Position numbers and translations under genes: made by a program. The notes beneath the pieces were generated by a model that saw only the letters and a program-made list of their open reading frames with translations, ran no database searches and was not told the origin of the DNA. Of a stretch of 64,000 nucleotides of DNA, positions 51,974 through 60,635 are shown piece after piece. Location of the stretch: NCBI GenBank assembly GCA_017448975.1, contig JAFSKN010000029.1, forward strand, positions 1 through 64,000, in the 5' to 3' direction. Within the stretch, counting starts at the first letter, position 1. Every line of letters begins with the position of its first letter. This DNA is from Clostridia bacterium (GTDB taxonomy: Bacteria; Bacillota; Clostridia; Christensenellales; Aristaeellaceae).

Positions 51974-52000
51974 TTAGCACTCAATAAAATAGAGTGCTAA
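51974..52000. promoter_or_regulatory. CIRCE operator (HrcA site) before htpG
   Basis: TTAGCACTC (51974-51982), nine spacer bases and GAGTGCTAA (51992-52000) match the CIRCE consensus exactly. HrcA represses transcription from this site at normal temperature. Confidence 0.95.
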
Positions 52001-52011
52001 CAAGCGAATTG

Positions 52012-52121
52012 GCGTTGAGCGTTGAGATCGGAGAGTTGAGATGGTATCGCTTTTCATGCTGTTTTCCGATCAACGAAAGCTATATAAGTCTCAACTCTCA
52101 ACGCTTCACTCTCAATTCTCT
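52012..52121. repeat. GTTGAGA-ended palindromic repeat, copy 2
   Basis: The left arm (52012-52042, GCGTTGAGCGTTGAGAT...AGAGTTGAGAT) faces the right arm TCTCAACTCTCAACGCTTCA (52089-52108) and further CTCAATTCTC. It sits between CIRCE and the YdcF-like gene. Confidence 0.8.
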
Positions 52122-52137
52122 TGCCACGCATCTGCCT

Positions 52138-52758
52138 TTACTGTGGATTGATCACCTTTTCAACGAGGTACTTTCCCCACGCCAGCACTTCCCGGGTGTG
52201 GTTTTTCACCCAGAACTGGATTTCGGGGCGGCAGGGGCTGCCGATGCCGTCAGCCTCCAGGCCCAAATCGCGGGCCAGGGCCAGGGCACGGGGCAGGTGA
52301 TAATCGCTGGTGATGACGGTCACGCGCCTTACGTCCTCCGGCAGCAGGGCCTTGGCGTTCAGCAGGTTCTGGCGGGTGTTGGTGGATGCGCATTCGGCAA
52401 TCACGTCGCTTTCCGGCACGCCCTGACCGATCAGCCATTCCCGCATGATTTGGCCTTCGGGGCCGGGTTCGCCCTCCCCCTGTCCGCCGGTGGCGACGAT
52501 CAGGCGGGGATGATCGCGGTAAGTATCCAGGGCGGCCCGGAGGCGCAGTTCAAGCTGAGGACTCAACTGCCCATCGGCATAGACCTGACAGCCCAGCACG
52601 ATCACCGCGTCGCTGCTTTCGCTCACGGCGGGGGGATTCACTTCCGCCAGGCACAAAGCACCCAGCGCCAGGCCGAACAGCAGCACCCCGGCCAGTACCA
52701 GCAGCAGCGCCAAACGCATCAAACTCCTTCCAGGGCTGTGTTTTCGTTCAGTCATCAT
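52138..52758 (-). CDS. YdcF/SanA-like DUF218 membrane protein
   Basis: This 206-residue protein has one N-terminal transmembrane helix (LALLLVLAGVLLFGLALGAL) and then a DUF218 domain: SSDAVIVLGCQVYADG, LIVATGGQGEGE, ECASTNTRQNLLNAK and TSDYHLPRALALA. SanA-like proteins act in envelope integrity; biochemical activity is unproven. Its start overlaps the radC stop by four bases (ATGA), so the two are co-translated. Confidence 0.8.
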   Translation of the reverse strand: MMTERKHSPGRSLMRLALLLVLAGVLLFGLALGALCLAEVNPPAVSESSDAVIVLGCQVYADGQLSPQLELRLRAALDTYRDHPRLIVATGGQGEGEPGPEGQIMREWLIGQGVPESDVIAECASTNTRQNLLNAKALLPEDVRRVTVITSDYHLPRALALARDLGLEADGIGSPCRPEIQFWVKNHTREVLAWGKYLVEKVINPQ

Positions 52759-53537
52759 TCTTCTCCGTCTTCTTTATTGATTTCCCTCTTGGGCAGCATC
52801 CGCAGGGGGCGGTCCGCCGCCAGGGCGTCCGGTTCCCGGAAGGGCAGGATGGACGCGCCGCCGTCGCTGTCCAGCAGGCGATAGGCATGGAAGCTGTAAT
52901 CCTTTGATCCGCTGATCACGATATGGTCGTACAGGCGCATGCCCATGCTTTCCAGGATATGCTGAATTTCCCGGGTGATGCGCACATCCTCCCGGGAGGG
53001 GGATACCGATCCGCTGGGATGGTTGTGGCACAGCACCGCGCCTACGGCGTTGCGCCGGATCAATTCCTGCACCACCTGCCGGGGCTGCACACTCACCTCG
53101 GAGGGCGTGCCCTGGGAAAGGAGCGCCGTGGAAATCAGGTTCAGCTTGGCGTCTAAGCACAGCACGAAAAACTGTTCCACGTTGACGCCCAAAAACAGGG
53201 TGCGGCAATAGGCGGCCAAATCGCCGTAATTGCCCAGGCCCAGGCGAGGCTTCAGCTTTTCCTGCTCATACAGCCGGAGCAAAGGCACCATCAGGGTGAT
53301 CAGGGCGGCGGCGCGAGGGCCGATGCCCTCCACCTGGGTCAGATCGGCCTGGGACGCTTCCAGCACCGCGCTAAAGGAACCGAAACGGCGGATCAGCGCG
53401 TGAGCCAGGCCGTTGGTGTCCACCCGGGGCAGGGCGTAGGTCAAAAGCAATTCCAGCGCTTCATGGGGCGCAAACCCGTTCAGCCCCTCCTGCTCAAACC
53501 GGCTGCGCAGCCTTTCCCGGTGTCCCGCGTGATCCAT
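52755..53537 (-). CDS. radC: RadC family JAMM-domain protein
   Basis: This 260-residue protein has an N-terminal helix-hairpin-helix region (ALELLLTYALPRVD, VEGIGPRAAALI) and a C-terminal JAMM/MPN+ domain with HNHPSGSVSPSRED. The name RadC is historical; a repair role is not settled. The C-terminal 30 residues extend beyond the usual end. First gene of a two-gene operon with the DUF218 gene. Confidence 0.88.
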   Translation of the reverse strand: MDHAGHRERLRSRFEQEGLNGFAPHEALELLLTYALPRVDTNGLAHALIRRFGSFSAVLEASQADLTQVEGIGPRAAALITLMVPLLRLYEQEKLKPRLGLGNYGDLAAYCRTLFLGVNVEQFFVLCLDAKLNLISTALLSQGTPSEVSVQPRQVVQELIRRNAVGAVLCHNHPSGSVSPSREDVRITREIQHILESMGMRLYDHIVISGSKDYSFHAYRLLDSDGGASILPFREPDALAADRPLRMLPKREINKEDGEE

Positions 53538-53657
53538 CGTTCCTCACCCTTTCCATGTTCACGAAAAGTGTACCATCCTTTTTGAAAAAAAGCAAGAAAA
53601 CTCCGCCTTGGGGCCGCGTATTGTATGGCAGCCAATGCGTTCCCCTGCAAACGGAAA

Positions 53658-53683
53658 GGGGCTGTCTCATGCGAGACAGCCCC
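53658..53683 (-). terminator. Terminator after nifJ
   Basis: GGGGCTGTCTC and GAGACAGCCCC form a perfect 11-bp stem with a 4-base loop; TTTCC follows on the minus strand. It lies 22 bases past the nifJ stop. Confidence 0.85.
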
Positions 53684-53705
53684 GAGGTTATGTTTCCGGA
53701 AAGAA

Positions 53706-56700
53706 TCAGTTGCCAGCCATCCGCTTGTAGTTGGCAAGACGGACCTTGGCGTCCTCTTCGTTCTGGGCAAAGAGCTTTTCGGCGGCATCGGGGAACATCT
53801 TCAGCAGCGTCTGGTAACGGGTCTCGCCGCGGATGAAGTCCTGATAGCTTTCGGTGGGGTCTTTGCTGTCGATGGTGAGAGGCTGATCCAGATCGGGATT
53901 GTAGCGGTACAGCGGCCAGTAACCGGCAGCCACAGCCTTCCTGATTTCGGCCTGGGCCTTGCTCATGTTGATACCATGGTTGATGCAGGGCGCGTAAGCG
54001 ATGATCAGGGACGGGCCGTGATACTTCTCGGCTTCGATCATGGCCTTGATCAGCTGGGCGGGATTGGCGCTCATGGCGACGGTGGCAACGTACACGTAGC
54101 CGTAGCTCATGGCCATCATGCCCAGATCCTTCTTCTTGGTGCGCTTACCGGCGGCGGCGAACTTCGCGACCGAGCCGGTGGGGGTGGACTTGGAGGCCTG
54201 TCCGCCGGTGTTGGAGTACACTTCGGTGTCGAGCACCAGCACGTTCACATCCTGGTTCTGGGCCAGCACGTGATCCACGCCGCCGTAGCCGATGTCATAG
54301 GCCCAGCCGTCGCCGCCGAAAATCCAGATGGACTTCTTGGTGAGCAGATCGGCGTCCGCGATGACCTTGCGGGCCAGTTCGCAGGCTTCGCAGTGGCATT
54401 CGGTGCCGGTCAGGTCCTTGCCCTCGTACACAACGCCGGTCATGTCGATGCCGTCCTTGCAGGCGGCCAGCAGCTTGTCGCCAGCGGCGCGGCTGCCCTC
54501 AGCGTCGTCCATGTTCTCCAGCCATTCCTTGCCGGCGTCCTTGATGGACTGCTGCGCCCATTCCACGGCGATCAGCTTTTCCACGTTTTCGGCCAGCTTG
54601 GCGCGGCGCTGAGCGGTGGCCAGGTTCATGCCGAAGCCGAACTCGGCGTTGTCTTCAAACAGGCTGTTGGCCCAGGCGGGACCGTGGCCCTTTTCGTTCA
54701 CGGTGTAGGGGCAGGTGGGAGCGGAGCCGCCGTAGATGGAGGAGCAGCCGGTGGCGTTGGCAATGATCATCCTGTCGCCGAAGAGCTGGGTAACGAGCTT
54801 CACATAGGGAGTCTCGCCGCAGCCCGCGCAGGCGCCGGAGAACTCAAACAGCGGCTTGAGGGCCTGGCTGTTCTTGATGGTCGCTTTGTTTTCGATGCGG
54901 TCGGCGATTTCGGGCACCGTCATGGCGAATTCCCAATTGGCTTCTTCTTTGCGCTGGGAATCCAGGGACTTCATGGTGAGGGCCTTCTGAGTGGGATCGT
55001 CCTTCTTCTTGCCCAAGCAGACTTCCACGCAGTTGGCGCAGCCGGTGCAATCCAGGGGAGATACCTGCACACGCAGCTGCAGGCCCGCGAATTCCTTGCC
55101 GACGGCTTTCTTGGTCACATAGCCTTCGGGCACCTGCGCGCCCTCGGCGGTGTAGATGGTGCGGATGGCGGCGTGGGGGCACACGATGGAGCACATGGCG
55201 CAGCCGATGCACAGGCTGGGATCCCATTCGGGCACCTTCACGGCGATGCCGCGCTTTTCGTACTTGGTGGTGCCGGTCTCCACGAAGCCGCGGGGGTCGA
55301 ACGCGCTGACGGGCAGCTGGTCGCCTTCCTGGGCCAGGATGGGCCGGATCAGGGTGTCGAAGTATTCGCTGGCTTCCACCTTCACAGGCACGGCGCCGGT
55401 GGTGGCGTTGGCCCATTCAGCGGGAACCTTGACTTCCTTCAGGCCGGAAATGGCGATGTCGATGGCGTCCCAGTTCTTCTGGACAACCGCGTCGCCCTTC
55501 TTGCCGTAGGTCTTCTTGGCATACGCCTTCATGTACTGGTCGGCATCCTCGTAGGGGATGATGTTGGCCAGCTTGAAGAACGCGGCCTGCATGATGGTGT
55601 TGATGCGTCCGCCCATGCCCACCTTCGCGGCCAGCTCGATGGCGTTGATGGTGTAGAACTTGGCGTGCTTCTTGGCCAGCAGCTGCTTCATGGCGGCGGG
55701 CAGATGCGTGTCCATGTCGTCGGGCTCCCACTGGGAGTTGAGCAGGAAGGTGCCGCCGTCCTTGAGGGAGGAAACCATGTCGTACATGGTCACATAGGCG
55801 GGATTGTGGCAGGCGATGAAGTCGGCCGCGTCGATCAGGTAGGTGCTGCGGATGGGCACGTCGCCGAAACGCAGATGGCTTACCGTCAGACCGCCGGACT
55901 TCTTGGAGTCATAGGCGAAGTACGCCTGCGCATACTTATCGGTATGGTCGCCGATGATCTTGATGGAGTTCTTGTTGGCGCCCACGGTGCCGTCGGAGCC
56001 CAGGCCGTAGAACTTGCAGCACACGGTGCCGGCGGGAGCGGCGATGAGCAGGTCGCCCAGCTCGAGGCTGGTGCCGGTCACGTCGTCGTTGATGCCGACG
56101 GTGAAGTGGTTCTTGGGCTGCGCCTTGGCCAGGTTGTCATACACAGCCTTGACCATGGTGGGGTTGAATTCCTTGCTGCCCAGACCGTAGCGGCCGCCCA
56201 CGACTTCGATGTCCTTGCGGCCGTTTTCGGCCAGCACGGCCACCACGTCTTCAAACAGAGGCTCGCCCAGGGAGCCGGGCTCCTTGGTGCGGTCCAGCAC
56301 CGCGATCTTCTTGCAGGTGGCGGGCACGGCAGCCAGGAAGTGCTTGGCGGAGAAGGGACGATAGAGGTGCACCTTCACCACGCCGATCTTCTTGCCCTGC
56401 TTGAGCAGCACGTCGATGGTTTCCTGGATGGCTTCGCAGCCGGAACCCATGGCGACGATGACTTCTTCAGCGTCGGGCGCGCCGTAGTAATCGAACAGCT
56501 TGTAGGCGCGGCCGGTCACCTTGGCCACTTCGCCCATGTACGCTTCCACGATTTCGGGAATGGCGTTGTAGTACTTGTTGGCGGCTTCGCGGTTCTGGAA
56601 GTAGATGTCGGGGTTCTGGGCGGTGCCCGCCTGATGGGGATGCTCGGGGTTCAGGGCGCTGGCGCGGAAGGCAGCGATCTTGTCCCAATCCACCAGCTTG

Positions 56701-57272
56701 GCGATCTCGTCCAGCTCGCAGGCGTCGATCTTCTGGATTTCATGGCTGGTGCGGAAGCCGTCGAAGAAGTGCAGGAAGGGAACGCTGCCCTTGATGGCGC
56801 TCAGGTGAGCGACCAGGGCCATATCGTGGGCTTCCTGAACGGAGCCGGAGGCCAGCATGGCAAAGCCGGTCTGACGGCAGGCCATCACGTCGGCATGGTC
56901 GCCGAAAATGCTCAGGGCATGGGCGGCCAGGGCGCGGGCGGAAACATGGAACACGCCGGGCAGCAGCTCGCCGCTGATCTTGTACATGTTGGGGATCATC
57001 AGCAGCAGGCCCTGGGAGGCGGTAAAGGTGGTGGTCAGAGCACCGGCGGCCAGAGAGCCGTGCACGGCGCCGGCAGCGCCGGCTTCGCTCTGCATTTCAG
57101 CCACATGAACGGTCTGCCCAAACAGGTTTTTGCGGCCCTGCGCGGCCCACTCGTCGATGTACTCGGCCATGGTGGAGGACGGCGTGATGGGGTAAATCGC
57201 GGCTACGTCGCTGAATGCATACGCGATGTGGCTAACCGCCCCGTTACCGTCAATGGTCAATTTGATAGCCAT
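53706..57272 (-). CDS. nifJ: Pyruvate:ferredoxin (flavodoxin) oxidoreductase
   Basis: This 1188-residue, one-chain PFOR has domain I with AIYPITPSSTMAEYIDEWA. Two ferredoxin clusters lie at CIGCAMCSIVCP and CTGCANCVEVC, and the proximal cluster at CAGCGETPYVK. The TPP site is GDGWAYDIGYGG...NTGGQASKSTPTG. It oxidises pyruvate to acetyl-CoA with reduction of ferredoxin, central to anaerobic energy metabolism. A consensus promoter lies at 57346-57375 and a terminator follows, so it is a single-gene unit. AGGAGGACTG precedes the ATG. Confidence 0.97.
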   Translation of the reverse strand: MAIKLTIDGNGAVSHIAYAFSDVAAIYPITPSSTMAEYIDEWAAQGRKNLFGQTVHVAEMQSEAGAAGAVHGSLAAGALTTTFTASQGLLLMIPNMYKISGELLPGVFHVSARALAAHALSIFGDHADVMACRQTGFAMLASGSVQEAHDMALVAHLSAIKGSVPFLHFFDGFRTSHEIQKIDACELDEIAKLVDWDKIAAFRASALNPEHPHQAGTAQNPDIYFQNREAANKYYNAIPEIVEAYMGEVAKVTGRAYKLFDYYGAPDAEEVIVAMGSGCEAIQETIDVLLKQGKKIGVVKVHLYRPFSAKHFLAAVPATCKKIAVLDRTKEPGSLGEPLFEDVVAVLAENGRKDIEVVGGRYGLGSKEFNPTMVKAVYDNLAKAQPKNHFTVGINDDVTGTSLELGDLLIAAPAGTVCCKFYGLGSDGTVGANKNSIKIIGDHTDKYAQAYFAYDSKKSGGLTVSHLRFGDVPIRSTYLIDAADFIACHNPAYVTMYDMVSSLKDGGTFLLNSQWEPDDMDTHLPAAMKQLLAKKHAKFYTINAIELAAKVGMGGRINTIMQAAFFKLANIIPYEDADQYMKAYAKKTYGKKGDAVVQKNWDAIDIAISGLKEVKVPAEWANATTGAVPVKVEASEYFDTLIRPILAQEGDQLPVSAFDPRGFVETGTTKYEKRGIAVKVPEWDPSLCIGCAMCSIVCPHAAIRTIYTAEGAQVPEGYVTKKAVGKEFAGLQLRVQVSPLDCTGCANCVEVCLGKKKDDPTQKALTMKSLDSQRKEEANWEFAMTVPEIADRIENKATIKNSQALKPLFEFSGACAGCGETPYVKLVTQLFGDRMIIANATGCSSIYGGSAPTCPYTVNEKGHGPAWANSLFEDNAEFGFGMNLATAQRRAKLAENVEKLIAVEWAQQSIKDAGKEWLENMDDAEGSRAAGDKLLAACKDGIDMTGVVYEGKDLTGTECHCEACELARKVIADADLLTKKSIWIFGGDGWAYDIGYGGVDHVLAQNQDVNVLVLDTEVYSNTGGQASKSTPTGSVAKFAAAGKRTKKKDLGMMAMSYGYVYVATVAMSANPAQLIKAMIEAEKYHGPSLIIAYAPCINHGINMSKAQAEIRKAVAAGYWPLYRYNPDLDQPLTIDSKDPTESYQDFIRGETRYQTLLKMFPDAAEKLFAQNEEDAKVRLANYKRMAGN

Positions 57273-57345
57273 GGGGATCAGTCCTCCTTAAGAATTATAA
57301 GATGCGGAAATCCCGTGTGTGTTTCCGCTTCTTCTCCAATTCAAC

Positions 57346-57375
57346 ATTATACGGCTATTTGTCCGTATCTGTCAA
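57346..57375 (-). promoter_or_regulatory. Sigma-A promoter of nifJ
   Basis: On the minus strand TTGACA (57375-57370) and TATAAT (57351-57346) are both perfect, with an 18-base spacer. Strong expression is expected. Confidence 0.85.
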
Positions 57376-57535
57376 GCAAGCGAATGGGAAAAAAGGTCGG
57401 TTTGCGGCCTTTTTTTACTATCTTTTTTGCCAATTTTGCATTTTGAGGGCTGTACAGGCATCTAAATATATGGTATTCTGTATCATGATCTTGAAGGAAT
57501 CGTTCAAATACGCTGGCGGAAAGGATCCTGTTCAT

Positions 57536-57635
57536 ATGAAAAAGACGCTGACTGTTTTGTGCCTGTTCGTACTCCTTTTGTCCGTCCCCCCTCGGTTCCA
57601 ACCCCTCCTATGGCTACTGGACCATCAAGGACTAA
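57536..57635 (+). pseudogene. Decayed duplicate of the secreted protein gene
   Basis: ATG 57536 begins MKKTLTVLCLFVLLLSVPP, matching the signal peptide at 57728 (MKKALAVLFLFVLVLSIPL). The upstream bases GGAAAGGA..CTGTTCAT are also shared. After this the frame shifts to SNPSYGYWTIKD-stop, which aligns with the end SNPVYTHFSWSW of the intact copy. The middle of the gene is missing, so an internal deletion is the simplest cause. Confidence 0.65.
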
Positions 57636-57650
57636 TTTCATTTAGTCCTT
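57627..57650 (+). terminator. Hairpin ending the decayed copy
   Basis: AAGGACTA (57627-57634) pairs with TAGTCCTT (57643-57650). It overlaps the -35 box of the following promoter and has no long T-run, so termination may be weak. Confidence 0.5.
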
Positions 57651-57677
57651 GACAGAATAATGAACCTATGGTAAGAT
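57649..57677 (+). promoter_or_regulatory. Sigma-A promoter of the secreted protein gene
   Basis: TTGACA (57649-57654), a 17-base spacer and TAAGAT (57672-57677) precede the gene at 57728 by 50 bases. Confidence 0.7.
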
Positions 57678-57727
57678 ACAGGTGAAATAGTATGCCCATC
57701 AATCAATAGAAGGAAAGGAAGCTGTTC

Positions 57728-58168
57728 ATGATGAAAAAAGCGTTGGCTGTTTTGTTCCTGTTCGTGCTCGTTCTGTCCATCCCGCTCACCTCGTTCGCTT
57801 CCGGTGTTTCCATGGATTTTGCCGTCTATGACGAAAAAGACTGGAGCATCAGACTGGTGAGCACCAAAACCTTATCGTTCCGGGCTCAAGTCAAGAACTC
57901 GAATTCCTACAAATCCGTGAAATCCTACGAAATGACCTACTATACCCACGATGAGTACGGTAACCAGAACGGTCCCACGGAAACCGTCTCCCTGAAGCAG
58001 GATATCCGGGCCTATGAATCCATCCTGTGCCCCGAGGTTTTCTTTAAAAACGCCACAATCAGAAATGTTTGGGGTGTGTACATTGCCATCACCGGCGTCC
58101 GGTATTCGGACGGCACCTATGAGTACGACAGCAACCCCGTCTACACCCACTTCTCTTGGTCGTGGTAA
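57728..58168 (+). CDS. Small secreted protein of unknown function
   Basis: This 146-residue protein has a signal peptide (MMKKALAVLFLFVLVLSIPL, cut near FASG). The mature part is about 120 residues and beta-rich, with many Tyr and Ser (SYEMTYYTHDEYGN, VYTHFSWSW end). It has no cysteine pair and no anchor. AGGAAAGGAAG precedes the start. A decayed copy lies upstream, so the gene was duplicated in tandem. A terminator follows at 58190. No family was recognised. Confidence 0.7.
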   Translation: MMKKALAVLFLFVLVLSIPLTSFASGVSMDFAVYDEKDWSIRLVSTKTLSFRAQVKNSNSYKSVKSYEMTYYTHDEYGNQNGPTETVSLKQDIRAYESILCPEVFFKNATIRNVWGVYIAITGVRYSDGTYEYDSNPVYTHFSWSW

Positions 58169-58189
58169 TTCGCGTTCTTTCTCCCCATG

Positions 58190-58217
58190 GGTCCCGGATT
58201 TTCCGGGGCCTTTTTTT
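58190..58217 (+). terminator. Terminator after the secreted protein gene
   Basis: GGTCCCGGA (58190-58198) pairs with TCCGGGGCC (58202-58210), and a run of seven T follows. Confidence 0.85.
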
Positions 58218-58273
58218 GTATGGTTTTTTCCACAGATCGCCAGAATAGAGAAGAGAACAGGAAGGGAGGGCGC

Positions 58274-58810
58274 ATGATGGTTTGGCTGCTGACGGCGGTT
58301 TTTCTGCTGCTGATCACGCCTGTGCGGGTGGGCGTCCGGCTGCAGTGGGATGAAAACGGACCCCGGGGCGCGGTAGGCATGATGGTCTGGGGCCTGCGGG
58401 AACAGGCGGATTTTTCTTTAGGACGCGGCGCGGCGGGACAATTGCGGCTGACAGCGGCCTTTCACGGGAAAAGCCTGCCCCTCCCCCAAAGAAAAAACCG
58501 GGCGGCCCTTGGCGTGAAGCTGCTGGGGCGGCTGCTTAAATCCAACGGCAAAAACGCGGCCCTGGGGCGGCTGGTACGTGTGAACGCCATGAACGTGGCC
58601 CTGCGCCTGGGCGGACAGGACGCGGCAGCCCTGGCCCTGGCTGCCGGAACGCTGCGAGCCATCGGCGGCGCCTTGCCCCGTCTGCGCTTTCGGTGCGTCC
58701 CCGCCCTGGGCGGAAAAACGGCGCTGCGGGCCGTATGCATAGCGGAAAGCCGATTGGGCATACTGTTAGCGGCTTGGATCATATGGAAAAGAGGGCAAAA
58801 ACAGAGTTGA
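58274..58810 (+). CDS. DUF2953 protein (YtfI-like)
   Basis: This 178-residue protein starts at ATG 58274 behind GAAGGGAGGG. A transmembrane helix occupies residues 2-20 (VWLLTAVFLLLITPV). A basic, Leu/Ala-rich region follows, with the DUF2953 pattern LKLLG...VRVNAMNVALRLGGQDAAA and a hydrophobic end. Such genes sit before ytfJ in spore formers, as here, and are linked to sporulation. The last codons fall within a GTTGAGA-type repeat. Confidence 0.7.
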   Translation: MMVWLLTAVFLLLITPVRVGVRLQWDENGPRGAVGMMVWGLREQADFSLGRGAAGQLRLTAAFHGKSLPLPQRKNRAALGVKLLGRLLKSNGKNAALGRLVRVNAMNVALRLGGQDAAALALAAGTLRAIGGALPRLRFRCVPALGGKTALRAVCIAESRLGILLAAWIIWKRGQKQS

Positions 58811-58893
58811 GAGTTGGGAGTTGAGAGTGGAGATGATATAGTCTGCTCGTTCAGGAATCCAAATATATCAGCTATCTTTATCTCAACTCTGTG
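58801..58893. repeat. GTTGAGA-ended palindromic repeat, copy 3
   Basis: ACAGAGTTGAGA (58801-58812) and TCTCAACTCTGT (58881-58892) are perfect inverted ends; the left arm also contains GTTGGGAGTTGAGAGTGGAGAT. It lies between the DUF2953 gene and ytfJ, leaving the ytfJ ribosome site intact. Confidence 0.85.
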
Positions 58894-58924
58894 CAGTTTC
58901 TCACAAAAAATCTGGAGGTGCTTT

Positions 58925-59323
58925 ATGTCTCATCCCATCGGCGATTTAATGCAGACCACCCTGGAAAACATCAAGGACATGGTGGACGTGAACACGGTGA
59001 TCGGGGAGCCCATCCCCACCGTGAACGGGCCCACCATCATTCCCGTGTCCCGTGTCAGCTTTGGATTTTTGGCGGGCGGCGGGGAATACGACCTGAACAG
59101 GCTGCCGGAGACGGACACGCCCTTTGCCGGAGGCACCGGCGCGGGGGTGTCGGTGCAGCCGGTGGGGTTCCTGGTGGTGGGGCCGGACGGGGTGAAGGTG
59201 CTTCCCGCCCAGCATCTGACCGCCTGGGAGCGGGCGGTGAACTGCGCGCCTCAGCTGCTGGAGGACATCAAAGCCCTGATCCCCAAAAAAGAAAACGCGG
59301 CGCAGGAAGGGGCGCAGGTATGA
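58925..59323 (+). CDS. ytfJ: GerW/YtfJ family sporulation protein
   Basis: This 132-residue protein has the family pattern: VNTVIGEPIPTVNGPTIIPV, SFGFLAGGGEY, then a Gly-rich stretch (FAGGTGAGVSVQPVGFLVVG) and VLPAQ. YtfJ/GerW proteins accumulate in the forespore and support germination. GGAGGTG precedes the ATG. The stop overlaps the start of dacF by 4 bases, so the two are translationally coupled. Confidence 0.88.
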   Translation: MSHPIGDLMQTTLENIKDMVDVNTVIGEPIPTVNGPTIIPVSRVSFGFLAGGGEYDLNRLPETDTPFAGGTGAGVSVQPVGFLVVGPDGVKVLPAQHLTAWERAVNCAPQLLEDIKALIPKKENAAQEGAQV

Positions 59324-60423
59324 AAAAAGCGCTGTTTTGTCTGGCGCTGCTTTTGCTCCTGCTGCCCGCGGCGGCGCTGGGAGAAGCCCGGTCTGAAATA
59401 TTGATCGAAGCGAAAACCGGCCGGGTGCTGTACGAAAACAACGCCCACGAAGCCCTGCCCATGGCCTCCACCACCAAAATCATGACCGCTTTGGTGGCCC
59501 TGGAAAACGGAAGCCTCTCCGACACCGTCACCGCCGGAAAAAACGCCTTTGGCGTGCCGGGCACCAGCATTTATTTGGGCTTGGGCGAGCAATTGACCTT
59601 AGAGCAGATGCTCTACGGCCTCATGCTGGCCAGCGGCAACGACGCGGCGGTGGCCATCGCGGAGCACATCGGCGGTTCCGTGGAGGATTTTTGCCGCATG
59701 ATGACGGAAAGGGCGGCGGAAATCGGCTGTGAAAACACGGTGTTCGCAACGCCCCACGGCCTGCCCGCAGACGGCCACCACACCACCGCCTGGGATCTGG
59801 CGCTCATCGCCCGGGAGGCCATGAAGAACCCCCAATTCCGGGAAATCGTAGGCACCCAGCGGGCGTCCCTGCCCTGGGCCGATCACGAATACGACCGGGT
59901 GCTGACCAACAAAAACAAGCTGCTTTCCACTTATGCCGGAGCCTTGGGCGTGAAAACGGGTTACACCAAGGCGGCGGGCCGCTGCCTGGTCTTCGCGGCC
60001 GAGCGGGACGGGCTGGAATTGATCGGCGTGGTGCTGAACTGCCCCGACTGGTTCGATGAAGCCGCGGCGCTGCTGGATAAAGGGTTTGACAACTGGCAGA
60101 TGGTCACGGTGCTCTCCGCCGGGGAGACCGTGCGGGAAATCCCCGTGTCCGGCGGCGTGCGGGACGCTGTGCGCGTCGTCGCCCAAAGCGACGTTTCCGC
60201 CCCCGTGCCCGACACCGCCTGGCCTGATCTGCTGATCGATCTGCCCGATGCTCTGCCCGCCGGGGTGAAAAAGGGCCAGGTGATCGGCACGGCAAGGCTC
60301 ACCGACCAAGGCCAAGCCCTCACCACGATCCCTCTCATCGCGGCGGAAGCCGTACCGGAGCGCTCCTTTCGATACGGAGCCCGGCGCGTCCTTTCCCTCT
60401 GGCCCCTGGCCGCAGGAGAATGA
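59320..60423 (+). CDS. dacF: D-alanyl-D-alanine carboxypeptidase (DacF type)
   Basis: This 367-residue protein has a signal peptide (MKKALFCLALLLLLLPAAAL), the SxxK box STTK, the SxN motif SGND and KTGYT, followed by a C-terminal beta domain. It trims the stem peptide of peptidoglycan; DacF acts in spore cortex formation. The frame stops at TGA (60421-60423). In the next frame the following bases encode a hydrophobic segment (PPLWLYLWAAAGTACWLMAL) and a basic end to a TAA at 60512-60514. That is what the missing membrane anchor should look like, so a frameshift is likely. Confidence 0.9.
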   Translation: MKKALFCLALLLLLLPAAALGEARSEILIEAKTGRVLYENNAHEALPMASTTKIMTALVALENGSLSDTVTAGKNAFGVPGTSIYLGLGEQLTLEQMLYGLMLASGNDAAVAIAEHIGGSVEDFCRMMTERAAEIGCENTVFATPHGLPADGHHTTAWDLALIAREAMKNPQFREIVGTQRASLPWADHEYDRVLTNKNKLLSTYAGALGVKTGYTKAAGRCLVFAAERDGLELIGVVLNCPDWFDEAAALLDKGFDNWQMVTVLSAGETVREIPVSGGVRDAVRVVAQSDVSAPVPDTAWPDLLIDLPDALPAGVKKGQVIGTARLTDQGQALTTIPLIAAEAVPERSFRYGARRVLSLWPLAAGE

Positions 60424-60559
60424 GAAGGAAGCCGCCCCGCCCCTGTGGCTGTACCTGTGGGCGGCGGCGGGAACGGCGTGCTGGCTCATGGCGCTGCGGA
60501 AACCATTTGGATAATTCCGGAAGACCCGTTCTTTGCAAAGTTGCCCTGATACAATCATA

Positions 60560-60617
60560 AACCGCACCCCCTTTGTTATTCACAGACCATACGTGTCTAA
60601 GCAAATGGGGTGCGGTT
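60560..60617. terminator. Hairpin between convergent dacF and UPF0173 genes
   Basis: AACCGCACCCC (60560-60570) and GGGGTGCGGTT (60607-60617) are perfect 11-base arms around 36 bases. They can end both converging transcripts, although T-runs are short. Confidence 0.6.
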
Positions 60618-60635
60618 CATGTATGCTGTTTTCTG

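Noticed and set aside
48855-57446. Very long plus-strand open frames opposite mrp/htpG and nifJ
   Set aside because: They mirror the codon structure of GC-rich minus-strand genes with unmistakable products, lack ribosome sites, and encode low-complexity Gly/His/Val-rich sequence. They are antisense shadows.
58891-59319. Dac protein extended to a start at 58891
   Set aside because: The extension is the out-of-frame shadow of ytfJ. ATG 59320 is followed by a proper signal peptide and is coupled to the ytfJ stop.
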